64,000 bases of DNA from Kitasatospora atroaurantiaca (GCF_007828955.1 NZ_VIVR01000001.1:1674001-1738000); one strand, 5' to 3'; positions 41,199 through 50,782 are shown, counted from the first letter of the stretch. Made by a program: numbers and translations. The notes: a model not told the origin generated them from the letters alone.

Positions 41199-42137
41199 TC
41201 AGCTCTCCGAGGCGATGACGTCCAGCGCCTTCTGCAGGTCGGCCGGGTACTCGCTCCGGAACTGCACCCACGCACCGTCGGCAGGGTGCTCGAAGCCCAG
41301 CTCCACGGCGTGCAGCCACTGCCGCGTGAGCCCGAGGCGCTTGGCCAGCGTCGGGTCGGCGCCGTAGGTCAGGTCGCCGACGCACGGGTGGCGCAGCGCG
41401 GACATGTGCACCCGGATCTGGTGCGTGCGGCCGGTCTCCAGCTTGATGTCCAGCAGCGACGCCGCGCGGTACGCCTCGATCAGGTCGTAGTGCGTCACCG
41501 AGGGCTTGCCGGCCTGGGTGACCGCCCACTTCCAGTCCGAGCTCGGGTGCCGGCCGATCGGAGCATCGACCGTCCCGCTCATCGGGTCGGGGTGCCCCTG
41601 GACCAGTGCGTTGTACTTCTTCTCCGTCACGCGGTCGTGGAACTGCCGCTTGAGGTCGGTGTACGCGCGCTCGGACTTCGCGACGACCATCAGCCCGGAC
41701 GTGCCGACGTCCAGCCGGTGCACGATGCCCTGGCGCTCGGCGGCACCCGAGGTGGAGATCCGGTAGCCCGCCGCCGCCAGACCGCCGATGACCGTGGGAC
41801 CGGTCCAACCGGGGCTGGGGTGCGCGGCGACGCCGACCGGCTTGTCGATCAGCACGATGTCGTCGTCGTCGTGGACGATCCGCATGCCCTCGACGTGCTC
41901 GGCGACGACCTGCACGGGGGCGGCGGGAGCGGGGATCTCGACCTCCAGCCAGGATCCGGCCATCACCCGGTCCGACTTGCCTGCCGTCGCGCCGTCGATC
42001 GTCACCTTCCCGTCAGCGGCCAGCTCGGCGGCCTTGGTACGGGAGAAGCCGAACATCCGGGCGAGGGCGGCGTCGAGTCGTTCGCCCTCCAGGCCGTCGG
42101 GAACGGGGAGGCTGCGGGTCTGCGCTGCGGTACTCAC
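41199..42137 (-). CDS. RluD-family 23S rRNA/tRNA pseudouridine synthase
   Basis: A 312-residue enzyme with an N-terminal S4 RNA-binding domain ([28 protein letters not shown]) and the catalytic domain. Asp143 sits in the invariant [10 protein letters not shown] motif; [11 protein letters not shown] and [16 protein letters not shown] are also typical. The family isomerises uridine in rRNA helix 69 or related sites; exact target unassigned. GTG 42137. It lies 33 bp downstream of lspA on the same strand, in the classic lspA-rluD order. Confidence 0.93.
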   Translation of the reverse strand: MSTAAQTRSLPVPDGLEGERLDAALARMFGFSRTKAAELAADGKVTIDGATAGKSDRVMAGSWLEVEIPAPAAPVQVVAEHVEGMRIVHDDDDIVLIDKPVGVAAHPSPGWTGPTVIGGLAAAGYRISTSGAAERQGIVHRLDVGTSGLMVVAKSERAYTDLKRQFHDRVTEKKYNALVQGHPDPMSGTVDAPIGRHPSSDWKWAVTQAGKPSVTHYDLIEAYRAASLLDIKLETGRTHQIRVHMSALRHPCVGDLTYGADPTLAKRLGLTRQWLHAVELGFEHPADGAWVQFRSEYPADLQKALDVIASES

Positions 42138-42170
42138 CCGTACGAGTATGCCGGAACGAAGACCCCTGAT

Positions 42171-42707
42171 TCACTCGCCCTTGGCGGCCTGATGGGTCGT
42201 ACCGTCCGGATTGCTGCCCCGGAAGGACAACAGGACCACCAGAATCCCGCCGCACACGATCGCCGAGTCGGCCAGGTTGAAGACCGCGAAGTGCTGGACG
42301 GAGATGAAGTCCACCACATGGCCCCGGAAGACGCCGGGCGTGCGGAACAGCCGGTCGGTGAGGTTGCCGAAGGCACCGCCCAGCAGCAGACCCAGCGCGA
42401 TGGCCCAGGGCAGGCTGTACAACTTGCGGGCGATCCGCCAGATCACCACGATCACGGCGGCCGCGATCAGCGTGAACACCGCCGTCATCGCCTGGCCCAT
42501 ACCGAAGGCGGCCCCGGCGTTGCGGATGACCTGCAGGGTCACGATGTCGCCGGCCACCTCGATCGGCTGGTGGCCCTCCAGCCTGGCCACCACCAGCAGC
42601 TTGCTGCCGAGGTCGATCAGGTAGGCGAGCAGGGCGACCGCGAGCAGCACGCCGATCCGGCGGCGCCTGACGACCGTCACTCCGCTCTCGACGGCGGTCT
42701 CCTCCAC
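42171..42707 (-). CDS. lspA: Lipoprotein signal peptidase (signal peptidase II)
   Basis: About 178 residues, an integral membrane aspartyl protease that removes lipoprotein signal peptides. Four membrane segments; catalytic aspartates in GNLTDRLF and [14 protein letters not shown], plus [14 protein letters not shown] 42707 is chosen because GGAGG lies five bases upstream. However, family-like residues [11 protein letters not shown] continue upstream in frame with no ATG, GTG or TTG at the position where relatives begin, so the true start is unsettled. A longer N-terminus from TTG in the same frame is possible. Confidence 0.93.
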   Translation of the reverse strand: MEETAVESGVTVVRRRRIGVLLAVALLAYLIDLGSKLLVVARLEGHQPIEVAGDIVTLQVIRNAGAAFGMGQAMTAVFTLIAAAVIVVIWRIARKLYSLPWAIALGLLLGGAFGNLTDRLFRTPGVFRGHVVDFISVQHFAVFNLADSAIVCGGILVVLLSFRGSNPDGTTHQAAKGE

Positions 42708-42867
42708 GGCGTCCTCCGGGAGCGCGGTCGGGACGGAGTCGTCCTGGGTCTTCGGGGAACCTGGCGTACTGATGATCCGCTCCGCTGCCGTGACAAATGG
42801 GCCGACGTTACGGGGTCGAGCGTACGGCAACGCCCGACCCCTTGGCCCACTCTGCTGCTCGCCTTGA

Positions 42868-43452
42868 CTACCTGCGTTCCTGCTTCGCCTTGCACTGAAC
42901 GCACAGCGTGGCCCGCGGGAAGGCCTGCAGCCGGGCCTTGCCCACCGCCTGGCCGCAGGACTCGCACACTCCGAAGCCGACGCCCTCCAGCCGGGCCAGC
43001 GCGCGCTCGGTCTGGGCCAGGCTGTCCCGGGCGTTGTTGGCCAGGGCCAGCTCGCTCTCCCGGTTGATGTTCTTGGTACCGGCGTCGACCTGGTCGTCCC
43101 CCGCACCGTCGTTCGAGTCGCGCATCAGGCCGGTGATCGCCGCCTCCGCGGCCTCGATCTCGGCCCGGAGCCGCACCAGCTCGCCGTCCAGCTCACCGTG
43201 CAGCTCGGCGACCTCGGCCGCCGTCCAGGGGTCCTCACCTGGGCGTACGGGCAGCTCGGCCGGGTCCACCGACTCGGCGCCGCCCCTTGCGCCGGTCCCC
43301 GCCGGCGTGTGGGTGCGGCTGGTCGCCGCGACCCGCCCGGCCGTCGTCGTACTGGTCTTGTGCCGTGTGTTCACGGTCCCCTCCCCTGAGTCGCCCGCCA
43401 CGGCCTTGCGTGCCCGCTTGGTGGCGGTAGCGCCGGTTGCCTTCTCAGCCAT
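42868..43452 (-). CDS. TraR/DksA-type C4 zinc-finger protein
   Basis: A 194-residue protein. A basic, Thr/Ala-rich N-terminus ([18 protein letters not shown]), a coiled-coil stretch ([29 protein letters not shown]), and a C-terminal zinc finger CESCG ... CVQCK. This is the DksA/TraR arrangement: coiled-coil hairpin reaching into the RNA polymerase secondary channel plus a Cys4 knob. The tip acidic residues of DksA are not obvious, so regulation of rRNA promoters is only a family inference. ATG 43452 selected, as the frame before it lacks coding bias. Between lspA and the ileS leader. Confidence 0.85.
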   Translation of the reverse strand: MAEKATGATATKRARKAVAGDSGEGTVNTRHKTSTTTAGRVAATSRTHTPAGTGARGGAESVDPAELPVRPGEDPWTAAEVAELHGELDGELVRLRAEIEAAEAAITGLMRDSNDGAGDDQVDAGTKNINRESELALANNARDSLAQTERALARLEGVGFGVCESCGQAVGKARLQAFPRATLCVQCKAKQERR

Positions 43453-43682
43453 GGCTTCGACCTCATCTACGAACGAATCGAACCGCCGGTTCCCGGCGGC
43501 CTCCAGTGCCGGAACGATAATCCCCATCGAATCCGGTCACAACGGGACATACCGATGCCTCATACCGATCCCACCCGAGCAGCCGCCGCTGCCGCCCCTG
43601 CCCGAGTGCTGACCAAGTTGTGCCCAGATCGTCATCGGCTAACCACTCAGCGAGTTACGGCAAACCCACTTGTCGGGGCCGA

Positions 43683-43688
43683 TACACT
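43683..43688 (+). promoter_or_regulatory. ileS: Candidate -10 box for the ileS T-box transcript
   Basis: TACACT, with a weak GCAAAC seventeen bases upstream as a possible -35. Transcription would start near 43695, at the head of the structured leader. Confidence 0.4.
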
Positions 43689-43694
43689 GAAGCC

Positions 43695-43957
43695 TGCAAG
43701 GCGCAGATGGGACGAGTACCGACGTACGCAGCCATGAGCGACCCGGGGATGGTGCGAGCCCGGGGGTGTGCACGGCGGGAAGATCACCCCGGAGCCGCCG
43801 GAAGAACGGCCTCACGGCCCACTAGACCCGGCAGCAAGCCCAAACAAGAGGGCCGCACGCACCACCGCGGTCAAGGAGGGTGGTACCGCGGGACGGCAGA
43901 CACCGTCTCGTCCCTCCGTCGGATCAGACCCACGCATCCGCCGGAGGTAGAAGCCCA
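43695..43957 (+). ncRNA. ileS: T-box riboswitch controlling ileS (translational type)
   Basis: The T-box core AGGGTGGTACCGCG is at 43877-43890; its UGGU bulge can pair with the ACCA end of uncharged tRNA-Ile. A short upstream hairpin GGCGG (43774-43778) / CCGCC (43795-43799) shows AUC at 43783-43785 in its loop, a plausible Ile specifier. After the T-box is a hairpin GGGACG/CGTCCC (43890-43895, 43909-43914). CCTCCG at 43913-43918 can pair with CGGAGG at 43942-43947, which is the ileS ribosome site. The same CCCTCC can instead pair with GGAGGG at 43875-43880, part of the T-box. No U-rich terminator is present, so control is most likely at translation. Seen directly: motifs and complementarity. 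Inferred: switching. Confidence 0.92.
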
Positions 43958-46900
43958 GTGACCACCTACAACCCCGTCCCCGCCCAGGTGGACCTCCCCG
44001 CCCTCGAGCACCAGATCCTGAGCTTCTGGCAGGACAACAAGGTCTTCGAGCGCAGCCTGGAGCAGTCCGAGGGCCGCCCCGAGTGGGTGTTCTACGAGGG
44101 CCCGCCGACCGCCAACGGCATGCCCGGCGCCCACCACATCGAGGCCCGCGTCTTCAAGGACGTCTTCCCGCGCTACCGGACGATGAAGGGCTACCACGTC
44201 GCCCGCAAGGCCGGCTGGGACTGCCACGGCCTCCCGGTCGAGCTCGCCGTCGAGAAGGAGCTCGGCTTCTCCGGCAAGCAGGACATCGAGAAGTACGGCA
44301 TCGCCGAGTTCAACGCCAAGTGCCGCGAGAGCGTCACCCGCCACACCGACGAGTTCGCCAAGCTGACCACCCGCATGGGCTACTGGGTCGACCTCGACGA
44401 GGCGTACCGCACCATGGACCCCTCCTACGTGCAGTCCGTCTGGTGGTCCCTCAAGCAGATCTTCGACAAGGGCCTCCTCGTCCAGGACCACCGCGTCGCC
44501 CCCTGGTGCCCCCGATGCGGCACCGGCCTCTCCGACCACGAGCTGGCCCAGGGCTACGAGACCGTCGTCGACCCCTCCGTCTTCGTCCGCTTCCCCCTCA
44601 CCTCCGGCCCCCTCGCCGACGACGCCTCGCTCCTCGTCTGGACGACCACCCCCTGGACCCTGGTCTCCAACACCGCCGTAGCCACGCACCCCGAGGTGAC
44701 CTACGTCGTCGCCACCGACGGCAACGAGAAGCTCGTCGTCGCCGAGCCCCTCCTCACCAAGGCCCTCGGCGAGGGCTGGGAGCCCACCGGTCAGACCTTC
44801 ACCGGCCGCGAGATGGAGCGCTGGACGTACCGACGCCCCTTCGACCTCGTCGAGATCCCGGACGCCCACTACATCGTCAACGCCGAGTACGTGACGACCG
44901 ACGACGGTACCGGCCTGGTCCACCAGTCCCCGGCCTTCGGCGCCGACGACCTCGCCGTCTGCCGCCAGTACGGCCTGCCGGTCGTCAACCCGGTCATGCC
45001 CGACGGCACCTTCGCCCCCGAGGTCCCGCTGGTCGGCGGCATCTTCTTCAAGAAGGCCGACGAGACCCTGGTCGCCGACCTCAAGGCCCGCGACCTCCTC
45101 TTCCGCCACCTCCCGTACGAGCACAGCTACCCGCACTGCTGGCGCTGCCACACCGCGCTGCTCTACTACGCGCAGCCGTCCTGGTACATCCGCACCACCG
45201 CCGTCAAGGACGCGCTGATCCGGGAGAACGAAGCCACCAACTGGTTCCCCTCCTCCGTCAAGCACGGCCGCTTCGGCGACTGGCTGAACAACAACATCGA
45301 CTGGGCCCTCTCCCGCAACCGCTACTGGGGCACTCCCCTCCCCATCTGGCGCTGCGAGGAGAACCACCTCACCTGCGTCGGCTCCCTCGCCGAGCTCTCC
45401 GAGCTGACCGGCACCGACCAGAGCAGCCTCGACCCGCACCGCCCGTACATCGACGACGTCACCTTCGACTGCCGCGAATGCGGCGGTCTGTCGACCCGCG
45501 TCCCCGAGGTCATCGACGCCTGGTACGACTCGGGCTCCATGCCCTTCGCCCAGTACGGCTACCCGCTCCAGAACAAGGAGCTCTTCGAGAAGCGCTACCC
45601 GGCGCAGTTCATCTCCGAGGCGATCGACCAGACCCGCGGCTGGTTCTACACCCTCATGGCCGTCGGCACCCTCGTCTTCGACAGGAACAGCTACGAGAAC
45701 GTCGTCTGCCTGGGCCACATCCTCGCCGAGGACGGCCGGAAGATGTCCAAGCACCTGGGCAACATCCTCCAGCCCATCCCGCTCATGGACCAGCACGGCG
45801 CCGACGCCGTCCGCTGGTTCATGGCGGCCGGCGGCTCGCCCTGGTCGGCCAGGCGCGTCGGCCACGGCACCATCCAGGAGGTGGTCCGCAAGACCCTCCT
45901 CACCTACTGGAACACCGTCGCCTTCCAGGCCCTCTACGCCCGCACCACCGGATGGGCCCCCTCCTCCTCCGACCCGAAGCCCGCCGACCGCCCCCAGCTC
46001 GACCGCTGGGTCCTCTCCGAGCTCAACACCCTCGTCCGCGAAACCGACGCCGCCCTCGAGGCCTACGACACCCAGCGCGCCGGCAAGCTCCTGTCGGGCT
46101 TCGTCGACGACCTCTCCAACTGGTACGTCCGCCGCGGCCGCCGCCGCTTCTGGCAGGGCGACAAGGCCGCCCTCGCCACCCTCCACGAGGCACTCGAAAC
46201 CGTCACCCGCCTGATGGCCCCCCTCACCCCGTTCATCACCGAACGCGTGTGGCAGGACCTCGTCGTCCCGGTCGACCCGACCGCCCCCACCTCCGTCCAC
46301 CTGGCCACCTGGCCGACCACAGACGAATCCCTCATCGACACCGACCTCTCCCGCCACATGGCCCTGGTCCGCCGCCTGGTCGAACTCGGCCGCGCCACCC
46401 GCGCGGAGTCCGGCGTCAAGACCCGCCAGCCGCTCTCCCGCGCACTGATCGCGGCCCAGGGCTGGGACGAACTCCCCGCCGACCTGCGCGCCCAGATCGC
46501 CGAAGAGCTCAACGTCTCCGCGCTGGAGTCCCTGGCGGCCGTCGGCGGCTCCCTCGTCGACACCACCGCCAAGGCCAACTTCCGCGCCCTCGGCAAGCGC
46601 TTCGGCAAGGGCGTCCAGGACGTCGCCAAGGCAGTGGCGGCCGCCGACGCAGCCGCCCTCGCCGTCGACCTCCGCACCACCGGAGCGGCAACCGTCTCCC
46701 TCAACGGCGAGACGGTGGCCCTCTCCCCCGACGAGGTCATCATCACCGAGACCCCGCGCGAGGGCTGGGCGGTGGCCAACGAGTCCGGCGCGACCGTCGC
46801 GCTCGACCTCCACATCACCCCGGAGCTCAAGCGCCTCGGCATCGCCCGCGACGCCATCCGCCAGATCCAGGAGGCCCGGAAGAACTCCGGCCTCGACGTC

Positions 46901-47086
46901 GCCGACCGCATCATCCTCCGCTGGCGCGCCGCCAACGAGGAGACCGCCGAGGCGATCGCCGAGCACGGGCCGCTGGTCGCCGACGAGGTCCTCGCCGTCG
47001 ACTTCCAGGCCGGCGCGGCCGACTGGGAGTCCGAGAACTTCTCGGACGAGGGCCTCGGCCTCGCCTTCCAGCTCCGCAAAGCGTAA
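43958..47086 (+). CDS. ileS: Isoleucyl-tRNA synthetase, eukaryote-like type
   Basis: A 1042-residue class I synthetase that charges tRNA-Ile. The HIGH-equivalent is GPPTANGMPGAHHIE (residues 48-62), and KMSKH is at 595-599 in DGRKMSKHLGN. The CP1 editing domain lies between, with WTTTPWTLVSNTA and the DDGTGLVHQSPAFG editing loop; the anticodon-binding region follows LDRWVLSELNTLV. The GPPTANG...HHI wording marks the IleRS2/eukaryote-like branch rather than the E. coli GPPYANG...HIGH form; that branch is often poorly inhibited by mupirocin. GTG 43958 follows GGAGG by ten bases; the site is masked in the T-box model. Confidence 0.97.
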   Translation: MTTYNPVPAQVDLPALEHQILSFWQDNKVFERSLEQSEGRPEWVFYEGPPTANGMPGAHHIEARVFKDVFPRYRTMKGYHVARKAGWDCHGLPVELAVEKELGFSGKQDIEKYGIAEFNAKCRESVTRHTDEFAKLTTRMGYWVDLDEAYRTMDPSYVQSVWWSLKQIFDKGLLVQDHRVAPWCPRCGTGLSDHELAQGYETVVDPSVFVRFPLTSGPLADDASLLVWTTTPWTLVSNTAVATHPEVTYVVATDGNEKLVVAEPLLTKALGEGWEPTGQTFTGREMERWTYRRPFDLVEIPDAHYIVNAEYVTTDDGTGLVHQSPAFGADDLAVCRQYGLPVVNPVMPDGTFAPEVPLVGGIFFKKADETLVADLKARDLLFRHLPYEHSYPHCWRCHTALLYYAQPSWYIRTTAVKDALIRENEATNWFPSSVKHGRFGDWLNNNIDWALSRNRYWGTPLPIWRCEENHLTCVGSLAELSELTGTDQSSLDPHRPYIDDVTFDCRECGGLSTRVPEVIDAWYDSGSMPFAQYGYPLQNKELFEKRYPAQFISEAIDQTRGWFYTLMAVGTLVFDRNSYENVVCLGHILAEDGRKMSKHLGNILQPIPLMDQHGADAVRWFMAAGGSPWSARRVGHGTIQEVVRKTLLTYWNTVAFQALYARTTGWAPSSSDPKPADRPQLDRWVLSELNTLVRETDAALEAYDTQRAGKLLSGFVDDLSNWYVRRGRRRFWQGDKAALATLHEALETVTRLMAPLTPFITERVWQDLVVPVDPTAPTSVHLATWPTTDESLIDTDLSRHMALVRRLVELGRATRAESGVKTRQPLSRALIAAQGWDELPADLRAQIAEELNVSALESLAAVGGSLVDTTAKANFRALGKRFGKGVQDVAKAVAAADAAALAVDLRTTGAATVSLNGETVALSPDEVIITETPREGWAVANESGATVALDLHITPELKRLGIARDAIRQIQEARKNSGLDVADRIILRWRAANEETAEAIAEHGPLVADEVLAVDFQAGAADWESENFSDEGLGLAFQLRKA

Positions 47087-47101
47087 CCGACAACACACCA
47101 A

Positions 47102-47135
47102 GCGGGGCCGTCTCCACACCGGAGGCGGCCCCGCT
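47102..47135 (+). terminator. ileS terminator hairpin
   Basis: Fourteen-base arms GCGGGGCCGTCTCC and GGAGGCGGCCCCGC pair with one G-U wobble across a 6-base loop, 15 bp after the ileS stop. Confidence 0.85.
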
Positions 47136-47319
47136 GCCGTACCACCGGCCCTACGGGAGGGGACGCGGGACGGGGTGGGTTGCGGAGGGAGGCGTAGAAG
47201 TGTGATGTGTGAGCCGCCAGGCTCGTACATCACACCAGCCCCCTGGAGCAGCTTCCCCGGCCCACGTCCCCGGCACCCCACCCGCACCCCGGCCCCGTAA
47301 ACACACCGCCCCCACACAC

Positions 47320-47364
47320 GAGGGCGCCCCCACCGTGACAATCCGTCACAGAGGGGGCGCCCTC
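47320..47364 (-). terminator. divIVA terminator hairpin
   Basis: GAGGGCGCCCCC and its exact complement GGGGGCGCCCTC flank a 21-base loop that contains a second small palindrome (TGAC/GTCA). It lies 29 bp past the divIVA stop on the minus strand. Confidence 0.8.
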
Positions 47365-47392
47365 GATGTACTACGTCAGCGACTCAAGCGAC

Positions 47393-48760
47393 TCAGTTGT
47401 CGCCGTCCTCGTCGATCAGGAACCCACGCATCGGCGCCGGAGCCTGCTGCATCGGCTGCGGCGGCTGCGGACGCACCGCAGCCATCGGCTGGGTCATCCC
47501 CGCCGGAGCCATCTGTGCGGCACCGCTGCCACCGTTCGCCTGGCCCCCGAACGAGGGCTGGCCACTGCCGCCACCGAACGAGTTCTGGCCGCCGAACGAC
47601 TGCCCGTTGCCACCGAACGAGGGCTGGCCGCCGAAGCTCGGCGCCCCACTGCTCATCGAGGAGGCACCGGCCGAGGCCATCGACGAAGCCGCCGGCGGCA
47701 GCGAAGCGGTGGCCGGAATCCGCGGCGGAGCCAGCGAGTCGTCCGCCTGCGACTCCAGCTGCCGCAGCTGCGTCTCCAGGTAGGACTTCAGACGCGTACG
47801 GTACTCACGCTCGAAGGCCCGCAGGTCCTCGACCTTGCGCTCGAGCGTCGCCCGCGCGGACTCCAGCGAGCCCATCGCCACGCGGTGCTTCTCCTGAGCG
47901 TCCCGCTCCAGAGCGTCCGCCTTGGCCCGAGCGTCCCGCTCCAGCCCCTCGGCACGGCTCCGCGCCTCGCCGACGATCTTGTTGGCCTCGGAACGCGCCT
48001 CGGAGATCGCCTGGTCCGCCGTCTGCTGCGCGAGCGCGAGCACGCGCGCCGCGCTGTCGCCGCCGGCGCCCTGCTGCTGCATCGGGCCGCCCATGGGCCC
48101 ACCGAGCTGCTGCCCCATCGGACCGCCCATCGGCTGCAGCTGCTGCTGCCCACCCATGGTCTGGCCCATCTGCTGCGGACCACCGAGCTGCGGCTGCCCC
48201 ATCGGGCCACCCATCGGCTGCAGCATCTGACCGCCCATCGGCTGGACCAGCTGCTGCTGGCCGCCCATGGTCTGGCCCATCTGCTGCTGGCCGCCCATCG
48301 GCTGGCCCATCTGCTGCTGGCCCATCTGGCCACCCTGGCCGGCCGGGAGCTGCGGAGCGCCGGACGGAAGACCCAGCGGCTGGTTGCCCATCTGCTGCGG
48401 GACGGGACCGCCCATCCCCTGCGGGCCACCCAGCTGCTGCGGCCCGGGGCCGCCCATCTGCTGACCGGGGCCCTGCTGCTGGCCGGGCACCGGCGGGCCG
48501 GATATGGCAGCAGGCACGGGGGCGCCGGGACGCCCGTCCTGCGGCTGCTGCTGCTCCTTGCGCATGTTGGCCTGGTTCTGCGCAGCGGCCCGAGTGGCAG
48601 CGGCCAGCTTGGCGCGCAGGTCCTCGTTCTCGCGGAGCAGACGCGTCAGCTCGGCTTCGACCTCGTCGAGGAAGGCATCGACCTCGTCCTCGTCATAGCC
48701 TTCTCGCAGCCGGACGGTCGTGAACTGCTTGTTCCGAACGTCCTCGGGGGTCAATGGCAT
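47393..48760 (-). CDS. divIVA: DivIVA, polar growth and cell-division coordinator
   Basis: A 455-residue coiled-coil scaffold that marks hyphal tips and drives apical growth in actinomycetes. The conserved N-terminal lipid-binding segment is LTPEDVRNKQFTTVRLREGYDEDEVDAFLDEVEAEL, followed by a coiled coil to ~residue 75. A ~140-residue Gln/Gly/Pro/Met linker (units like GQQQMGQPMGG) then leads to a second long coiled coil (AQQTADQAISEARSEANKIV onward) and a Ser/Phe/Gly-rich tail ending DEDGDN. The long Q-rich insert is typical of Streptomyces-type DivIVA. ATG 48760 with GAGG at good spacing. First gene right of ileS in the division cluster, ending at its own terminator. Confidence 0.95.
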   Translation of the reverse strand: MPLTPEDVRNKQFTTVRLREGYDEDEVDAFLDEVEAELTRLLRENEDLRAKLAAATRAAAQNQANMRKEQQQPQDGRPGAPVPAAISGPPVPGQQQGPGQQMGGPGPQQLGGPQGMGGPVPQQMGNQPLGLPSGAPQLPAGQGGQMGQQQMGQPMGGQQQMGQTMGGQQQLVQPMGGQMLQPMGGPMGQPQLGGPQQMGQTMGGQQQLQPMGGPMGQQLGGPMGGPMQQQGAGGDSAARVLALAQQTADQAISEARSEANKIVGEARSRAEGLERDARAKADALERDAQEKHRVAMGSLESARATLERKVEDLRAFEREYRTRLKSYLETQLRQLESQADDSLAPPRIPATASLPPAASSMASAGASSMSSGAPSFGGQPSFGGNGQSFGGQNSFGGGSGQPSFGGQANGGSGAAQMAPAGMTQPMAAVRPQPPQPMQQAPAPMRGFLIDEDGDN

Positions 48761-48809
48761 CTCTTCACCTCAACGTGATCGTCGGCACACCGGCATCCTG
48801 TCGCAGCGC

Positions 48810-49100
48810 TCAAGACGGCAGAGTCAGCACGAGCGATCTCAGGACAAACACAATGATCATCAGTACGAAGAAGGACAGGTCGAGCGCCACGCCCCCGAGA
48901 CGCAACGGCGGGATGAATCGCCGAAGAAGCTTGAGCGGCGGATCCGTGACAGTGTACGTGGCCTCCAGGACCATGACCATGGCCTTCCCCGGACGCCACG
49001 AGCGCGCGAACTGGAAGACCCAGTCCATGACCAGCCTGAAAAGCAGGATCACCAGGAACACGGTCAGTGCGTAGTAGAGCACTGCCCATACGATCCCCAT
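48810..49100 (-). CDS. ylmG: YggT-family membrane protein (YlmG)
   Basis: A 96-residue protein with two hydrophobic hairpins: MGIVWAVLYYALTVFLVILLFRLVMDWV and DLSFFVLMIIVFVLRSLVL, linked by the conserved loop ATYTVTDPPLKLLRRFIPPLRLGGVALD. This is the YggT/YlmG family, linked genetically to division and osmotic tolerance, exact activity unknown. Lies between sepF and divIVA, the usual order. Confidence 0.93.
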   Translation of the reverse strand: MGIVWAVLYYALTVFLVILLFRLVMDWVFQFARSWRPGKAMVMVLEATYTVTDPPLKLLRRFIPPLRLGGVALDLSFFVLMIIVFVLRSLVLTLPS

Positions 49101-49186
49101 CCCGCTTCCCTCTCCCTGGCCGACGGACCGTCAGCCACCATCAGTCACTCACTGTTTCTGAACCCACACGTAAAGTCGTGGCCGGG

Positions 49187-49786
49187 TCAGCTCTGGTTGA
49201 AGAACCCACCCTCGGCGATCCGAGCCTTGTCCTCCGCCGTTACATCGACGTTAGCAGGCGACAGCAGGAACACCTTCTGTGTCACTCGCTCGATACTGCC
49301 GTGCAGACCGAAGACGAGTCCAGCCGCGAAGTCTACGAGCCGCTTGGCGTCCGTGTCGTCCATCTCTGTGAGATTCATGATCACAGGAGTGCCGCCGCGG
49401 AACTGTTCCCCGATGGTACGGGCCTCGTTGTAGGTGCGCGGGTGCAGCGTGGTGATGCGGTAGGGCTCTCGTTCGTTCACGACCTTGGGCATGATCACCG
49501 GGGCGCTCTTTTCGAGGTTGTGGCGGCGGTCGGGTGTGATGGACGACACTGGGGCCATCCGCGGCGTCTCCTGCCGAATCGGTACGGCAGCCGGAACGGG
49601 CTGCGGTGCGATGTGGGCGACCGGTGCCGGTGCCGGGGCGGGCCGCTGGAGGTCCTCCGTCCGTCCGGTGCGGATCGGCTCGGGGTCCGTGTCGTAGTCG
49701 TCGTCGGGGTCGTACCCCTGGCCGTCGTACGTCTCGTCCTCCACGAGGCCGAGGTAGACCGCCATCTTGCGCATTGCGCCGGCCAT
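49187..49786 (-). CDS. sepF: SepF, FtsZ-associated division protein
   Basis: A 199-residue protein. N-terminal amphipathic membrane anchor [16 protein letters not shown], a variable acidic then Pro/Ala linker, and a C-terminal SepF domain ([45 protein letters not shown], then [18 protein letters not shown]). It tethers FtsZ filaments to the membrane. ATG 49786 follows GGAGGAG. About 207 bp separate it from the YggS gene upstream, enough for its own promoter. Confidence 0.96.
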   Translation of the reverse strand: MAGAMRKMAVYLGLVEDETYDGQGYDPDDDYDTDPEPIRTGRTEDLQRPAPAPAPVAHIAPQPVPAAVPIRQETPRMAPVSSITPDRRHNLEKSAPVIMPKVVNEREPYRITTLHPRTYNEARTIGEQFRGGTPVIMNLTEMDDTDAKRLVDFAAGLVFGLHGSIERVTQKVFLLSPANVDVTAEDKARIAEGGFFNQS

Positions 49787-49993
49787 GCTCCTGTCTCCTC
49801 CGCTCTGTGGTGGATCGTCACCGGCGGCCTTCGCCTGCGGATTCCGCGGTCAATCCATGACTCGCCGAGGGCGATGGCCCGTCAGATCATGGAGGTGGCC
49901 GCGGAGATGCGATCCACGGTTAGCTAGCGCTGTAGAAAGCTGCTAGGTTCTGTCCTATTTTGTCCTGCAGTCTGATCTACTTACCCGGTGACG

Positions 49994-50782
49994 TTACCGG
50001 AGCGGTGACCGCACTCCGAGTACCGCCGTACCGACGCGTACATGTGTCGCTCCGGCGGCCACGGCCTGTTCCAGGTCGCCGCTCATACCTGCCGAGACCA
50101 TCGTGGCAGCAGGATGCGCCGCCCGTACGGAGGTTGCGATTTCCGCCAGCCTCTCGAAAGCCTTCGCCGGGTCGCCCGCCAGGGGGCCGGCGAGCGGAGC
50201 GACGGTCATCACACCGGCCAGTCGCAGCCCGGGCGTGTCGGCGATCCGGTCGGCCAGCGCGAGCACCTCTCCGGGCGCCACGCCGGCCCGGCCCTCACCC
50301 TCGCCGGCCTCCTTGTCGAGGGCGACCTGGACCAGGCAACCCAGCGGGGCCCGCTCCGACTTGAGCACCGCCGCCGAGAGCGACTCCACCAGCCGGGGCC
50401 GGTCCACCGAGTGCACCAGATCCGAGTACCGCACCACCGAACGCACCTTGTTGGTCTGCAGCTGACCGACGAAGTGCCAGGTCAGGGGCAGGTCGACACA
50501 CCGCTCCGCCTTGGGCGCGGCATCCTGGTCCCGGTTCTCCGCGACATCGGTGACGCCGAGTCCGGCCAGCAGGGCGCTGTCCTCGGCGGGGTAGGTCTTG
50601 GTGACCACGACCAGGGTGACCTCGTCCCGGCGCCGTCCCGCCGCGTCGCAGGCTGCCGCGATCCGGCGCTCCACCACCTCGAGGTTGGTTCCGAGCTCCT
50701 CGTAGCGGGCGCGCTGCTGTTCCGTCAGCGCCGCCAGGAAGTCCGGCGAGCCGGGGAACGGACCGTAGATGTCATTCGTCAT
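49994..50782 (-). CDS. ylmE: YggS-family pyridoxal-5'-phosphate homeostasis protein (YlmE)
   Basis: A 262-residue single-domain TIM-barrel PLP carrier. The PLP lysine is Lys62 in LVVVTKTYPAED; VAENRDQDAAPK, WHFVGQLQTNKVR and LAGVMTVAP follow, then the phosphate-binding VSAGMSGDLEQAVAAGATHVRVGTAV. It binds PLP without known catalysis and affects amino-acid balance. ATG 50782 overlaps the YlmD stop (ATGA), so translation is coupled. Confidence 0.94.
   Translation of the reverse strand: MTNDIYGPFPGSPDFLAALTEQQRARYEELGTNLEVVERRIAAACDAAGRRRDEVTLVVVTKTYPAEDSALLAGLGVTDVAENRDQDAAPKAERCVDLPLTWHFVGQLQTNKVRSVVRYSDLVHSVDRPRLVESLSAAVLKSERAPLGCLVQVALDKEAGEGEGRAGVAPGEVLALADRIADTPGLRLAGVMTVAPLAGPLAGDPAKAFERLAEIATSVRAAHPAATMVSAGMSGDLEQAVAAGATHVRVGTAVLGVRSPLR

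Noticed and set aside
40748..41275. Longer GNAT protein starting at 41275
   Set aside because: The extra N-terminus lies within the RluD-type gene and is Arg/Ser-rich shadow sequence; ATG 41197 sits directly after that gene's stop.
43871..47341. A 1156-codon minus-strand frame, also the 1040-codon plus frame at 44083
   Set aside because: Shadows of ileS; low-complexity translations without motifs.
47900..48500. Q-rich repeats in divIVA as an assembly or frameshift artefact
   Set aside because: The frame is intact on both sides and a Gln-rich linker between two coiled coils is normal for Streptomyces-type DivIVA.
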